Assembly (NCBI RefSeq): GCF_036226665.1 | Contig: NZ_CP109007.1 | Span: 5,372,501 to 5,436,500 of the forward strand | Direction: 5' to 3' | Source of the DNA: Streptomyces sp. NBC_00691 | Lineage (GTDB): Bacteria > Actinomycetota > Actinomycetes > Streptomycetales > Streptomycetaceae | DNA length: 64,000 nucleotides | In this document: one piece after another, positions 26,639 through 35,731 of the stretch | How the letters are laid out: the number at the start of each line of letters is the position of its first letter | Numbering within the stretch: position 1 is the first letter of the stretch | Made by a program: the position numbers and the translations under genes | Notes under the pieces: generated by a model | What the model was told of the DNA's origin: nothing | The model's input: the letters and a program-made list of their open reading frames with translations, nothing else | The model's database searches: none

Positions 26639-27655
26639 GTGAACGATTGGCGGATCTACCGTGGTGCCGGTCTTCCGCACGACGAGATACAGCGGCTGCC
26701 CGCCCCGCCGCCTTGGCGCGACTTCTCCGCGGGCAGCGCCGACGACACCCTGGCGGGCTCCGACCGGCGGCTCGGAGTCAAACGCAGACTCGTCCAGAAC
26801 CACCATCCCCGGCCTGCCGAGACCGACGCCGTGAACGCGGCGCTGTACCTGAGGCGTCCGCTCCTCGTCACCGGCAACCCCGGCACCGGCAAGTCCACCC
26901 TCGCCCACGCCGTCGCCCACGAACTGCGCCTCGGCCGGGTGCTCCGGTGGCCGATCGTCAGCCGGACCACCCTCCAGGACGGGCTCTACCGGTACGACGC
27001 CATCGGCCGGCTCCAGGACGTCCAGCTGGAGCGAGCCCAGGCCGGATCGCCCGGCTCGGCCGCCGCGGCACCGGCCGGCATCGGCTCGTACATCCGGCTC
27101 GGCCCGCTCGGCACCGCGCTGCTCCCCTCCGAGCAGCCCCGGGTGCTGCTCATCGACGAGCTCGACAAGAGCGACCTGGACCTGCCGAACGATCTCCTGA
27201 ACGCCCTGGAGGAGGGCGAGTTCGCCATTCCCGAGCTGGAGCGGCTCGCCGACCGGGAGCCGGCCGTCGAGGTGCTCAGCGACGACGGCCGCAAGGTGGC
27301 GGTGCTCGGCGGCCGGGTCCGCTGCACCACCTTCCCGTTCATCGTGCTCACCTCCAACGGCGAACGGGACTTCCCCGCCGCCCTGTTGCGCCGCTGCATC
27401 CGTCTGGAGCTCGAAGCGCCCGGCGAGGACCAGCTCCGCGCCATGATCGAGGCCCACCTCGGCAGCGAGGGGGCCGCGGGCGACGGGGAGCAGGGCCTCG
27501 TCCAGCGCTTCCTCAACCGTGAGCCCGGCGAGGTCATCGCCACCGACCAGCTCCTCAACGCCCTGTATCTGACCCAGCACGCCTCGCGCGCCGAGCGGGT
27601 CACCAGGGAACGCATCGCCGACATGCTCATGCAACCGCTCGATCAGCCGAGGTGA
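26639..27655 (+). CDS. MoxR-type AAA+ ATPase
   Basis: A 338-residue AAA+ protein with Walker A GNPGTGKS (residues 79-86), Walker B VLLIDELDKSD and a sensor-1-like IVLTSNGERDFP. The C-terminal lid is short. MoxR ATPases act as chaperones with von Willebrand A-domain partners, and the next gene supplies such a partner. The GTG at 26639 follows AGGAGGAG. It is the third gene of the conflict-type block, 121 bp after the protease gene and 7 bp before the next. Confidence 0.92.
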   Translation: MNDWRIYRGAGLPHDEIQRLPAPPPWRDFSAGSADDTLAGSDRRLGVKRRLVQNHHPRPAETDAVNAALYLRRPLLVTGNPGTGKSTLAHAVAHELRLGRVLRWPIVSRTTLQDGLYRYDAIGRLQDVQLERAQAGSPGSAAAAPAGIGSYIRLGPLGTALLPSEQPRVLLIDELDKSDLDLPNDLLNALEEGEFAIPELERLADREPAVEVLSDDGRKVAVLGGRVRCTTFPFIVLTSNGERDFPAALLRRCIRLELEAPGEDQLRAMIEAHLGSEGAAGDGEQGLVQRFLNREPGEVIATDQLLNALYLTQHASRAERVTRERIADMLMQPLDQPR

Positions 27656-27662
27656 CGATCGG

Positions 27663-30600
27663 ATGCACCGGATGCATCTGGAGGAACTCACCCGCAGACT
27701 GCGGGCCGGTGGCCAGGACCCCACCGCCGAGGACGTCGCGGACGCCCTCTGGCTGTCCCAGTGGCTTCCCGGCCCGGCCCCGGAACAGGAGGAGGAAGGG
27801 GCGGAGAGACCGCCGGCGGACGCTCGGCGGGGGACGGCCGGGGAGGGGTCCGCCGACGGCCGGGACCCGGGCGGCGGCGTCACGGGCACCCCGGGCGGGG
27901 GAGGGGCGGCCGGGCGCGGCGGGCCGCGTGAGTCCGTCTCCCTCCACATGGCCACGGGAGCCGCGGGAGCCGGCGGAGGGGCCGGGGCGGCCGGGGCGGC
28001 CTCCGGAAGCGGCGGCGGCGCGGGTGCCACCGGCACCACCCACGCCCCGGGGGCCACAGCGGCCGCCGGGACAGACCGGCGTACGGACCGGGGCGCCACC
28101 CTCCCCGTACGCGCCCCCGGCGCCAACGCCCTGCCCGGACTCCTGGGCCTCCAGAAGGCACTCCGCCCGCTGCGCGCCTACGCCCCCGCACCCCACCGCC
28201 CCGGCGAGGGCGTCCTCGACGAGGAGGCCACCGCCGAGCGCAGCGCCGCCGCGGGCATCCTCACCCCCGTGATGCGCCCGGCCACGGGCCGGCGCCCCGA
28301 CATCCAGCTCCTCATGGACACCGGCCCCGCCATGGTCGTCTGGAGCCGGATGGTCGAGGAACTCCGCCAGGCCTGCCAGCAGTCCGGCGCCTTCCGCGAC
28401 GTACAGGTGCACCGGCTGTACGACACCGGCGAAGGCCCCCCGCTCGTCACCACCACCACCGGCGCCGACGGCCGCCCCCGGCTGCGCCCCGTCGACCAGC
28501 TCCACGACCCCACCGGCCGCCGGTTCACCCTGGTCGTCAGCGACTGCGTCGGACCCCTCTGGCAGCGCGGCGCCGCCCAGCGCTTCCTGCGCCAGTGGCC
28601 CCGCAACTCCCCGCTCGCCCTCGTCCAGCCGCTGCCGCCGCGCCTCTGGCCCCGCACCGCGCTCCCCGCCGAGCCCGGCACCTTCCAGCGCTCCGCGACG
28701 CCCGGCGGCCACACCGCGTTCCGCTCCGACGACGAGCCCTGGGGGCCGCTCCTCCCCGGCCGCAGGGCCGTCCCCGTGCTCACCCCGACCCCGGAGGCCT
28801 TCGCCTCCTGGACCCGGCTCCACACCGGCCACGGCGGAAACGCCGTACGGGGCTGGGCCGCCTGGCTCACCCCCGAAGCGGTGCGGCCGCGCGCGCCCGG
28901 GACCCCCCGCGCCGCCCGGAGCGACGACGAGCTCCTGCGCGCCTTCCGGGCCGCGGCCTCGCCCGGTGCGCTCCGGCTCGCCGTCCACCTCGCGGCGGCG
29001 CCGCTGACCCTGCCCGTGATGCAGCTCGTGCAGCGCGCCATGCTCCCCGACACCGGACCCATGGAGCTGGCCGAGGTGCTGCTCAGCGGCCTCCTGCGAC
29101 GACTGCCCGGGCCCACCCCGTACCCCTGTTTCAGCTATCCGCCCGGTATCCAGCAGCACTTCCTCGGCTCGCTCGACCCCAGCGCCGCCGCCCTCGTCCT
29201 CAAGCACTGCTCCGCGTACGTGGAGCGCAATTTCGGCCAGGGCATGCGCAACTTCCCGGCGCTCGCCGCCGCGCGCCTCGCGGGCGCCGACACCGAGGCC
29301 GAGCCCGGCACCGGGACCGGAGCGGGCTCGGGAACCCACCGGAACCGGGCCGCCGACGTCCCCGAGGAGACCGAGGCGACCGACGAGCCCCTGGGGCCCG
29401 AAGGTCCCGAGACCGAACTCTTCGCCCGCATCCCCGCGCGCGTCCTCCGCTTCTACCACCCCGACCTCGTCACCCCCGACCCCCTCACCGAGGCCCGCCG
29501 GCTCCTCGCACAGGGCCGCGCCCAGTCCGACCCCGCCCTGCTCGCCGGGGCGCGCGAGCGCGCCGAGGCGGCGCTCCCGGCGGAGCCGGTCGAGGCCCGG
29601 ATCGTGCTCGCCCGTGCCCTGTACGCCGAGGCCGGCACCGCCGCCGCGCGCCGCACCGGCCGTCGCACGGCGCTCCTCGGCGAAGCCGCCGACACGCTCG
29701 TACGGGCCGGGGAGCTCGCCGGGGCCGGCGGCGAGGCATGGGCCGAGTCCCGGCTCGAACTGGCCGTGGTCCACCACGCGCTGTGGCGCGACAGCGACGA
29801 GGCCGGTCATCTCGACGCGGCCCTCACCGCCCTCGCCGAGGACGCCGACCACTGGCCGGAAACCGCCCGCCACACCCTCCATCTGCGGCGCGGCCGACTG
29901 CTCCTCGCCCGCGGCGACGGCGAGCGGTCGGCCGCCGAACTCACCGCCGCCCTCGCCCTGCACGAGAGCGCCGCCGCCCTGCTCGACCTCGCCGACGCCC
30001 TCCACCTCGCCGGGGCCGACCCGGGCCGCGTCGGACCCGTCCTCGACCGGGCCGAACCCCTCCTCGGCGACGCGCGCGCCCTGCGGCTGCGCTTCACCAC
30101 CGCCCGCGCCCGGCTGTACGACACGGAGGGCGACGGCGCGGCCGCCGACGCCGCGTACGAGGAGGCGACCCTGCTCGCCCCCGCCGACAGCGAACAGCGC
30201 GGACCGCTCCTGCTCACCTGGGGCGGATCGCTGCTGCGGCGTGCCGCGGCGGGGACGGGCACGGCGCCGGTCGACCGGGCCGAGGGCGTCCTGCGCGAGG
30301 CCCTCACCCGGCTGCCCGCCGGAGCGCCCGAGCGCGCGCGGGCGCGCACCCTGATCGGCAGCGTCCTCGCCCTCCGCTTCCACCGCGCCGGGTTCCTGCC
30401 CGACCTCTTCGAGAGCCGTCACGTCCTCGAACACGCGCTGCGGGGCACCCACGACCCGGGCGAACGCGCCGAGGTGTGGCTGCAGCTCGGGCGGGTCCGG
30501 CTGGAGTTGGCCGAAGCCGCCAGGGACGGGGTGATCGGCGACGCCCTCGCCGCGTACCGCAACGCGGGGGAGGACTCCCGCACCGCCCACGGCGAGGACC

Positions 30601-30875
30601 CGGGCACGGTCACCGGCGCCCGCGCGCTGCACGCCCAGGGGGCGGTGCTCGTCCTGATGGGCCGCCCGGCGCGGGCCCGGACGGTGCTGCTCGCGGCGAC
30701 GGCGCAGTGGAGGCGGCTCACGGGGGAGCTGGTGGAGGTCGACTGGGACGACGTGGAGCGGACCCGGGCCCTGCTCGCGGGGGTGGAGAGCGCCAGGGCG
30801 CGGGAGGGGGTGCCGCTCACGTCCGAGGAGCGCCGCCTCGTCATGCCTCCGTGGTGGTCCTGGACGGCTGGATAA
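27663..30875 (+). CDS. SAV_2336 N-terminal-domain protein (vWA-like plus helical repeats)
   Basis: A 1,070-residue protein. Residues 1-35 (LEELTRRLRAGGQDPTAEDV) match the SAV_2336 N-terminal element. A ~130-residue Gly/Ala/Pro linker follows. Residues ~210-420 form a vWA-like Rossmann domain (DIQLLMDTGPAMVVW with a MIDAS-like DTG, then RRFTLVVSDCVGPLW). A helical region containing VLRFYHPDLV comes next, and residues ~600-1050 are TPR-like helices. The ATG at 27663 overlaps nothing and lies 7 bp after the MoxR stop, so co-translation is likely. It is the probable vWA partner of MoxR. The MIDAS is degenerate, so metal binding is uncertain. Confidence 0.85.
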   Translation: MHRMHLEELTRRLRAGGQDPTAEDVADALWLSQWLPGPAPEQEEEGAERPPADARRGTAGEGSADGRDPGGGVTGTPGGGGAAGRGGPRESVSLHMATGAAGAGGGAGAAGAASGSGGGAGATGTTHAPGATAAAGTDRRTDRGATLPVRAPGANALPGLLGLQKALRPLRAYAPAPHRPGEGVLDEEATAERSAAAGILTPVMRPATGRRPDIQLLMDTGPAMVVWSRMVEELRQACQQSGAFRDVQVHRLYDTGEGPPLVTTTTGADGRPRLRPVDQLHDPTGRRFTLVVSDCVGPLWQRGAAQRFLRQWPRNSPLALVQPLPPRLWPRTALPAEPGTFQRSATPGGHTAFRSDDEPWGPLLPGRRAVPVLTPTPEAFASWTRLHTGHGGNAVRGWAAWLTPEAVRPRAPGTPRAARSDDELLRAFRAAASPGALRLAVHLAAAPLTLPVMQLVQRAMLPDTGPMELAEVLLSGLLRRLPGPTPYPCFSYPPGIQQHFLGSLDPSAAALVLKHCSAYVERNFGQGMRNFPALAAARLAGADTEAEPGTGTGAGSGTHRNRAADVPEETEATDEPLGPEGPETELFARIPARVLRFYHPDLVTPDPLTEARRLLAQGRAQSDPALLAGARERAEAALPAEPVEARIVLARALYAEAGTAAARRTGRRTALLGEAADTLVRAGELAGAGGEAWAESRLELAVVHHALWRDSDEAGHLDAALTALAEDADHWPETARHTLHLRRGRLLLARGDGERSAAELTAALALHESAAALLDLADALHLAGADPGRVGPVLDRAEPLLGDARALRLRFTTARARLYDTEGDGAAADAAYEEATLLAPADSEQRGPLLLTWGGSLLRRAAAGTGTAPVDRAEGVLREALTRLPAGAPERARARTLIGSVLALRFHRAGFLPDLFESRHVLEHALRGTHDPGERAEVWLQLGRVRLELAEAARDGVIGDALAAYRNAGEDSRTAHGEDPGTVTGARALHAQGAVLVLMGRPARARTVLLAATAQWRRLTGELVEVDWDDVERTRALLAGVESARAREGVPLTSEERRLVMPPWWSWTAG

Positions 30876-30989
30876 CGGGGGCGCACATGGGGGCAGTTGA
30901 ATCGAATGGGTTTCCGGTCTCCTGGGGTCGGGAAGAACCGCCGCACCGCTACGACCGTGGGGGACAGCGTCGGTGAGGAGGAGCCGGGA

Positions 30990-31187
30990 GTGTGCCAGCG
31001 CACGGGGTGGGCGACGGGTGTCCGGCGGGATGCCGCCCGGTCATCGCATCTGTCCGATCTCGCGACCGTCGACCTGCGGACCCTGCGGGTCATGGACGAC
31101 GCCGCCCTCGGGGCGGCGGTGGAGAGAGTGCTGCTCCGTCCCTCGGATCTCGTCGCGTCCTGGACCGAGGACGAGTTCGTCGGCTGA
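30990..31187 (+). CDS. FxsA-like small peptide, candidate RiPP precursor
   Basis: A 65-residue peptide in the 114-bp-plus gap after the SAV_2336 gene. The GTG at 30990 is preferred because GAGGAGGAG lies at 30975-30983, 6 nt before it; this is one of the best ribosome-binding sites in the window. The middle (DLATVDLRTLRVMDDAALGAA) matches the leader-like conserved part of FxSxx-COOH peptides, but the end reads SWTEDEFVG rather than F-x-S-x-x. It is followed by the HExxH modification enzyme gene and the FxsT-like gene, so it is the expected substrate. Open point: which C-terminal residues are modified. Confidence 0.75.
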   Translation: MCQRTGWATGVRRDAARSSHLSDLATVDLRTLRVMDDAALGAAVERVLLRPSDLVASWTEDEFVG

Positions 31188-31277
31188 CGGCCGGTTCGCC
31201 GCGCCCGACGTCCGTGTGGGGGGATCGTTTTCGGCCGTATCGACGACCGGTCGCCGGTCGGGCGTCCGGAGCCGGGA

Positions 31278-32576
31278 GTGATCGCCGCCCCGCCGGACCC
31301 GGCGGTTCTCGCGGGCCTCGCCACCACACGTCCGGGACCGGCCGGGGCGTCCTTCCTGCGCACCGGGCTGCACGCCCGCCGGCTGCTTCTGCTCAAGACC
31401 CTCCTCGTCCGGGTCCGGCGTCACCGTGAGGCGGTGGCGCCCGCGGTGCTGCGCGGCTTCGAGGCCGGCTGGCTCCTGTTCGAACGGGCCGAACGCGCCC
31501 GCCCGGACGTGGTCCGCGCCGCCCTGGACTACCCGACCACCGGTACCTGGCTCGCCACCGCGCTCACCGAACCGCCCGGAGCCGGCCTCGACGGCCACCT
31601 CGCCCATCTCGAACTGCTCGCCGTCGCCGCTGCCCTGCGCGCCGGGCTCCCCCTGGACCTGGTCGTCGAGGCATCCGGCGGGGTGATCCCGCTCCCCGGT
31701 CTCGGCCGGGTCGAGGTCGGCGGCGCGGGCCCGGTGAGGATCGACGCGCGCGCCCGCTCGGTACGGATCGTGGGCGGGGACGGCACGGGCTCCCGGGCCG
31801 TGCTCCGCCGCCACGCGCGCGGCTCCGGGCGGACCCTGACGGGCAGCGGCCCCGGCTGGCACGGACTGTGCGCCCTGCCCGGCGGCGTGACCCGGCTGGA
31901 GGACCTCGACCCGTACCGGCTGCCGCCGGGCATGGGCATGCCGGCCCGCGCCGCGGCCGACCGCGCCGACACCGACCTCGCCGGCTGGGCCGGCAGCTGG
32001 ACCGCCGCCCGCGGTCTGCTGCGCGCGACCGACCGCGCCCGGGCCTTCGAGGTGGGACGCTCGGTGGACGCCGTCGTGCCGCTCGTCCCGCTCGGTACGC
32101 GCTCCATCGGGGCCACCCTGGGTGCCGCTCCCGGAGCCATCCTCATGACGCCCGCCGCGGGGGCCCCCGACATGGTCGAGACCCTCGTCCACGAGCTGCA
32201 CCACAGCAAGCTCGCCACGCTCCACGAGCTGGTCCCGCTCCACCGGACCCACCCGCCGGACCGGGCGCCGCCCACCTACCGGGTCGGCTGGCGCAGGGAC
32301 CTCCGGCCGGTCGCGAGCGTCCTCCAGGGCGCCTACGCCCATCTGGCGCTCGCCGACCTGTGGCACCGGGCCGGCCGGGTCGGCCGTGCCTCCGGAGTGC
32401 CCCGGCAGTGGCGGATCCACTCCGCACGGCAGTTCGACCACATCCACGATCAGGTGGTCGAAGCTCTTGCGATCCTGCTTGAATCCGATGAACTGACCAA
32501 TGAGGGAAGGGAGTTCGTCCGGCAAATGAGGAAGCATCTTGCGAGCCTCAGCTCCGGCCGGCGAGCCCTTGCGTAA
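31278..32576 (+). CDS. HExxH-type peptide modification enzyme (aKG-HExxH beta-hydroxylase family, FxsC-like)
   Basis: A 432-residue enzyme of the family first named 'HEXXH motif putative peptide modification protein' and more recently linked to Fe(II)/2-oxoglutarate-dependent beta-hydroxylation of RiPP precursors. HELHH occupies residues 305-309. The downstream WRRDLRPVASVLQGAYAHLALADLWHR segment is typical of the family and may carry further ligands. The start is GTG at 31278 after a GGAG; the N-terminal ~180 residues are helical. It follows the FxsA-like peptide gene by 90 bp. No radical SAM enzyme accompanies it. Confidence 0.87.
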   Translation: MIAAPPDPAVLAGLATTRPGPAGASFLRTGLHARRLLLLKTLLVRVRRHREAVAPAVLRGFEAGWLLFERAERARPDVVRAALDYPTTGTWLATALTEPPGAGLDGHLAHLELLAVAAALRAGLPLDLVVEASGGVIPLPGLGRVEVGGAGPVRIDARARSVRIVGGDGTGSRAVLRRHARGSGRTLTGSGPGWHGLCALPGGVTRLEDLDPYRLPPGMGMPARAAADRADTDLAGWAGSWTAARGLLRATDRARAFEVGRSVDAVVPLVPLGTRSIGATLGAAPGAILMTPAAGAPDMVETLVHELHHSKLATLHELVPLHRTHPPDRAPPTYRVGWRRDLRPVASVLQGAYAHLALADLWHRAGRVGRASGVPRQWRIHSARQFDHIHDQVVEALAILLESDELTNEGREFVRQMRKHLASLSSGRRALA

Positions 32577-32634
32577 CACTGTGCCCACGGCACATGACAC
32601 TGCGTTGCGCGTGAGCGGGACGGGAGATGCACAC

Positions 32635-35600
32635 ATGGCGGAACAGCGGTCGGGCGGCGCTTCGGCGGACCACGGTGGCAGAGCTGCTCCCGAGCACGTC
32701 CTCGTCGTCTTCCCCGGCTACCACCGGCCGTGGGCGGCCTGGATCAACCAGCGGCTCGACACCCACGGGGTCCGCGCCACCCTGCAACGCTGGGACCCGC
32801 CCCGCGAAGTCCCCCTGGAGGACTCCCTCGGCGACCTGCTCCTCGCCCGCGGCCGGGTCCTCCTCGTCCTCGACGACTGGTTCTTCGAACTGGGCCCCCG
32901 GCCGGCCGGCGAGTGGAACGACGTCCTGCGCGGCTTCGTCGCGAGCCAGGCCGACCGCTTCGCCGCCGTCAACCTGACCAACCGCACCCTCCTCCCCTCC
33001 ACGGCCGTCCTCGAACCGGTCAGCCTCTGGGGCGTCGGCGAGGAGGAGGCGGAAGCCCGGCTCCTCAGCAGGCTCGACATCGAACCGCGCCGTTCCCCCG
33101 CCCGCCGGATCGCACCGGGCGCCCTCGTCCGCTACCCCGAGACCCCGCCCGACATCTGGGGCGAGGTGCCCCGCCGCAACCCCCGCTTCACCGGCCGCGA
33201 CGACCTTCTCACCGAGCTCCAGGAACGGCTCATGGACGCCGAGCGCGGCAACGCCGCGTACACCCTCCTCGGCATGTCCGGCATCGGGAAGACCCAGATC
33301 GCCGCCGAGTACGCCCACCGCTTCAGCTCCGACTACGACGTCATCTGGTGGGTCAGCTCCGACGACCGGAACGTCCAGCGCGACCGCCTCGGCGAACTCG
33401 CCGTCGCCCTCGACCTGCCCACCGGCAACGAGCCGGGCGAACGCATCCGCGCCGTCCGCGAAGCCCTCCGCCGCGGCGACCCGCACGGCCGCTGGCTCGT
33501 CGTCTTCGACGGCTGGGACGACATCAGGGACGTCGACGTCATGGTCCCCCAGGGACCCGGACACGTCCTCATCACCTCCCGCAACCACGCCTGGCGCGAA
33601 CACACCGACGTGCTCCCGGTCCGCAACTTCGACCGCGCGGAATCCACCGGCTACCTCATGCGCCGGGCCCCGCACATCACCGCCGCCGAGGCCGACGAGG
33701 TCGCCGCCGAGTTCGGCGACGTACCCCTGCCCCTCGTCCAGGCCGCCGCCTGGCTCGGCGAGTCCGGCATGGAGGCCTCCGAGTACCTGCGCATGGTCCG
33801 CGAGGGACGGCTCTCCACCGTCGACGAGCCGAGCACCGGCGACGGCATGCCCAACACCTCCCTCACCTCCTGGTCGATACTGATCAACCGGCTCCGGCGC
33901 GCCCAGCCCCAGGCCATCGACATCCTCAGCCTCTGCGCCTCCTTCGCCCCCGGCCGCATCCCCCTCGGCATCGTCCGCGCCCACCCCCAGGCCTCCCTCC
34001 CCGAGGACCTGCGGTGGATGGCCACCGACCTGCCCGCCTGGACCCGGGCCCTCGACACCCTCGTCAACTACTCGGTCCTCACCCGGGAGACCCGCGGCCC
34101 CGTCACCAGCGAGGAGGCCGCACCGCAGCAGGAGTCGATCCACATGCACCGGCTGGTGCACGACATCGTCTCCCGGCTCACCGACGGCGAGCACCGCGAC
34201 GCCCACCGCAAGGCCGTCCGCACCCTGCTCGCCGAGGCCGACCCGGGGAACCCGACGGACAGCCGCAACTGGCCCCGCTACTCCGAGCTCCTGCCCCACC
34301 TGGAGCCCTCCGGAGCCCTGCGCAGCACCGACCCGCGGATCCAGACCACCGTCCTCAACTGCCTGCGCTACTGCGACCGCAGCGGCGAGCACAAGGCGGG
34401 CACCCGGCTCGCCGAACGCATCCGCGGCAGCTGGAGCGGCCTCATGGACCCGCTCTCCCCGCACATGCAGGAACTCACCACCGTGGAAGGCGACATCCTG
34501 CGTCGCAGCGGCGGCTTCCGCGAGGCGTACGAACTCGACCTCACCCGCCGCACCCTGCTCGCCGCGGCCGACCACCCCGACGAGCTCGGCGACCTCAAGT
34601 CCAAGATCTGCATCGCTCGCGACCTGCGCTTCCTCGGCCAGTACAAGGAATCCGAACGCCTCCAGCGCGAGGTCCTCGCCGAGGCGCAGAGCCTCCTCGG
34701 CGAGACCCAGCAGCTGACCCTCGCCGCCCGCCACAACATCGGCGTCGTCCTGCGGATGCTCGGCCGCTACCGGGAGGCGCACGAGCAGGACGCCGACACG
34801 CTCGCCCGCTGCGAGAACATCCTGCGCCCCCACCACCCCTCCACCCTCAACTCCAACAACGCCGTCGCCCAGGACCTCCGGCTGCTCGGCCGCTACCGCG
34901 AGGCACTCGGCCGGCAGGAGGCCAACGTCCGCCTCCATGTGAAGATCCTCGGCGCCCAGCACCTGCAGACCCTCTACGCACGCAGCCAGCTCGCCCTCTG
35001 CCGGCGCCGCGAAGGCGGCTTCAAGGACGACATCGGCGCCGTCATGGCCGGAGTCCTCGACCACCTCGAACAGGCCCAGGGACGCGGCCACTACCTCACG
35101 CTCTCCGCGGTCACCAACTACGCCAACTACCTGCGCGAACACGGTGACCTCGACCGGGCCCGCGAACTCATCAACGAGGCCGAGGCCGGCTACCGCGCCC
35201 TGCTCGGCCCCGCCCACCCCGTCTCCACCGGCGTCCTCGCCAACACCGCCCTCGTGATGCAGTCCGCCGGCGAGCGCACCGAGGCCATGACCATGCTGGA
35301 GGCGGCCCTCGCCGGACTCACCGCCGCCCTCGGACCCGACCACCCCTGGGTCCTCGGCTGCGCCCTCAACGCCACCGCCGCCCGCAACTTCAACGGGCGC
35401 GTGTCCGACGCCGCGGAACTGAGCAGGGACACCCTGCGCCGGGCCCGCCACGTCATGGGCAACGAGCACCCGCTGACGCTCTCCTGCCAGGTCTCGCTCG
35501 CCACCGACCTGCGCGGGCTGCGCGAGACCGAGGAGGCCTCGAAGCTGGAGGAGGACGCCCTGCTCACCCTCACCAGGACGCTCGGCGCCCAGCACCCGCA

Positions 35601-35658
35601 CACCCTCTCGGCCCGCCAGCGCAACCGGCCGTACTGGGACTTCGAGGCCAACCTCTGA
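32635..35658 (+). CDS. FxSxx-COOH system TIR-like/NB-ARC/TPR protein (FxsT)
   Basis: A 1,007-residue STAND-type NTPase. Residues ~20-175 form a TIR-like domain (VLVVFPGYHRPWAAWINQRLD, then VLLVLDDWF). Residues ~190-480 are an NB-ARC ATPase with the P-loop GMSGIGKT starting near residue 212 and WLVVFDGWDD as Walker B, and the C-terminal ~500 residues are TPRs (repeated LGRYREA and GDLxxARE patterns). This layout matches the FxSxx-COOH system TPR protein. STAND proteins sense a ligand through the repeats and activate the effector domain on NTP binding. The ATG at 32635 follows GGGAG. It is the last gene of the block and is followed by a strong terminator. Confidence 0.9.
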   Translation: MAEQRSGGASADHGGRAAPEHVLVVFPGYHRPWAAWINQRLDTHGVRATLQRWDPPREVPLEDSLGDLLLARGRVLLVLDDWFFELGPRPAGEWNDVLRGFVASQADRFAAVNLTNRTLLPSTAVLEPVSLWGVGEEEAEARLLSRLDIEPRRSPARRIAPGALVRYPETPPDIWGEVPRRNPRFTGRDDLLTELQERLMDAERGNAAYTLLGMSGIGKTQIAAEYAHRFSSDYDVIWWVSSDDRNVQRDRLGELAVALDLPTGNEPGERIRAVREALRRGDPHGRWLVVFDGWDDIRDVDVMVPQGPGHVLITSRNHAWREHTDVLPVRNFDRAESTGYLMRRAPHITAAEADEVAAEFGDVPLPLVQAAAWLGESGMEASEYLRMVREGRLSTVDEPSTGDGMPNTSLTSWSILINRLRRAQPQAIDILSLCASFAPGRIPLGIVRAHPQASLPEDLRWMATDLPAWTRALDTLVNYSVLTRETRGPVTSEEAAPQQESIHMHRLVHDIVSRLTDGEHRDAHRKAVRTLLAEADPGNPTDSRNWPRYSELLPHLEPSGALRSTDPRIQTTVLNCLRYCDRSGEHKAGTRLAERIRGSWSGLMDPLSPHMQELTTVEGDILRRSGGFREAYELDLTRRTLLAAADHPDELGDLKSKICIARDLRFLGQYKESERLQREVLAEAQSLLGETQQLTLAARHNIGVVLRMLGRYREAHEQDADTLARCENILRPHHPSTLNSNNAVAQDLRLLGRYREALGRQEANVRLHVKILGAQHLQTLYARSQLALCRRREGGFKDDIGAVMAGVLDHLEQAQGRGHYLTLSAVTNYANYLREHGDLDRARELINEAEAGYRALLGPAHPVSTGVLANTALVMQSAGERTEAMTMLEAALAGLTAALGPDHPWVLGCALNATAARNFNGRVSDAAELSRDTLRRARHVMGNEHPLTLSCQVSLATDLRGLRETEEASKLEEDALLTLTRTLGAQHPHTLSARQRNRPYWDFEANL

Positions 35659-35679
35659 CGTACTGCGGGACGGAACGCC

Positions 35680-35715
35680 GGAGGCCCGGCACCCCCTCGG
35701 GGGTGCCGGGCCTCC
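35680..35715. terminator. 17-bp hairpin terminator between convergent genes
   Basis: The arms 35680-35696 and 35699-35715 are perfectly complementary apart from the loop at the tip. The hairpin sits 21 bp after the FxsT stop and 16 bp before the kgd stop on the other strand, so it can end both transcripts. Confidence 0.88.
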
Positions 35716-35731
35716 TCACGCGGTACGACGA

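Noticed and set aside
30992..31429. Alternative frame over the FxsA-like peptide region (145 codons)
   Set aside because: Arg/Pro-rich shadow running into the HExxH gene. The frame starting at 30990 has the ribosome site and the family-like sequence.
24032..35658. Treating the block as a prophage or integrated element
   Set aside because: No integrase, tRNA target, direct-repeat ends or base-composition shift is visible; the flanking genes are core-like.
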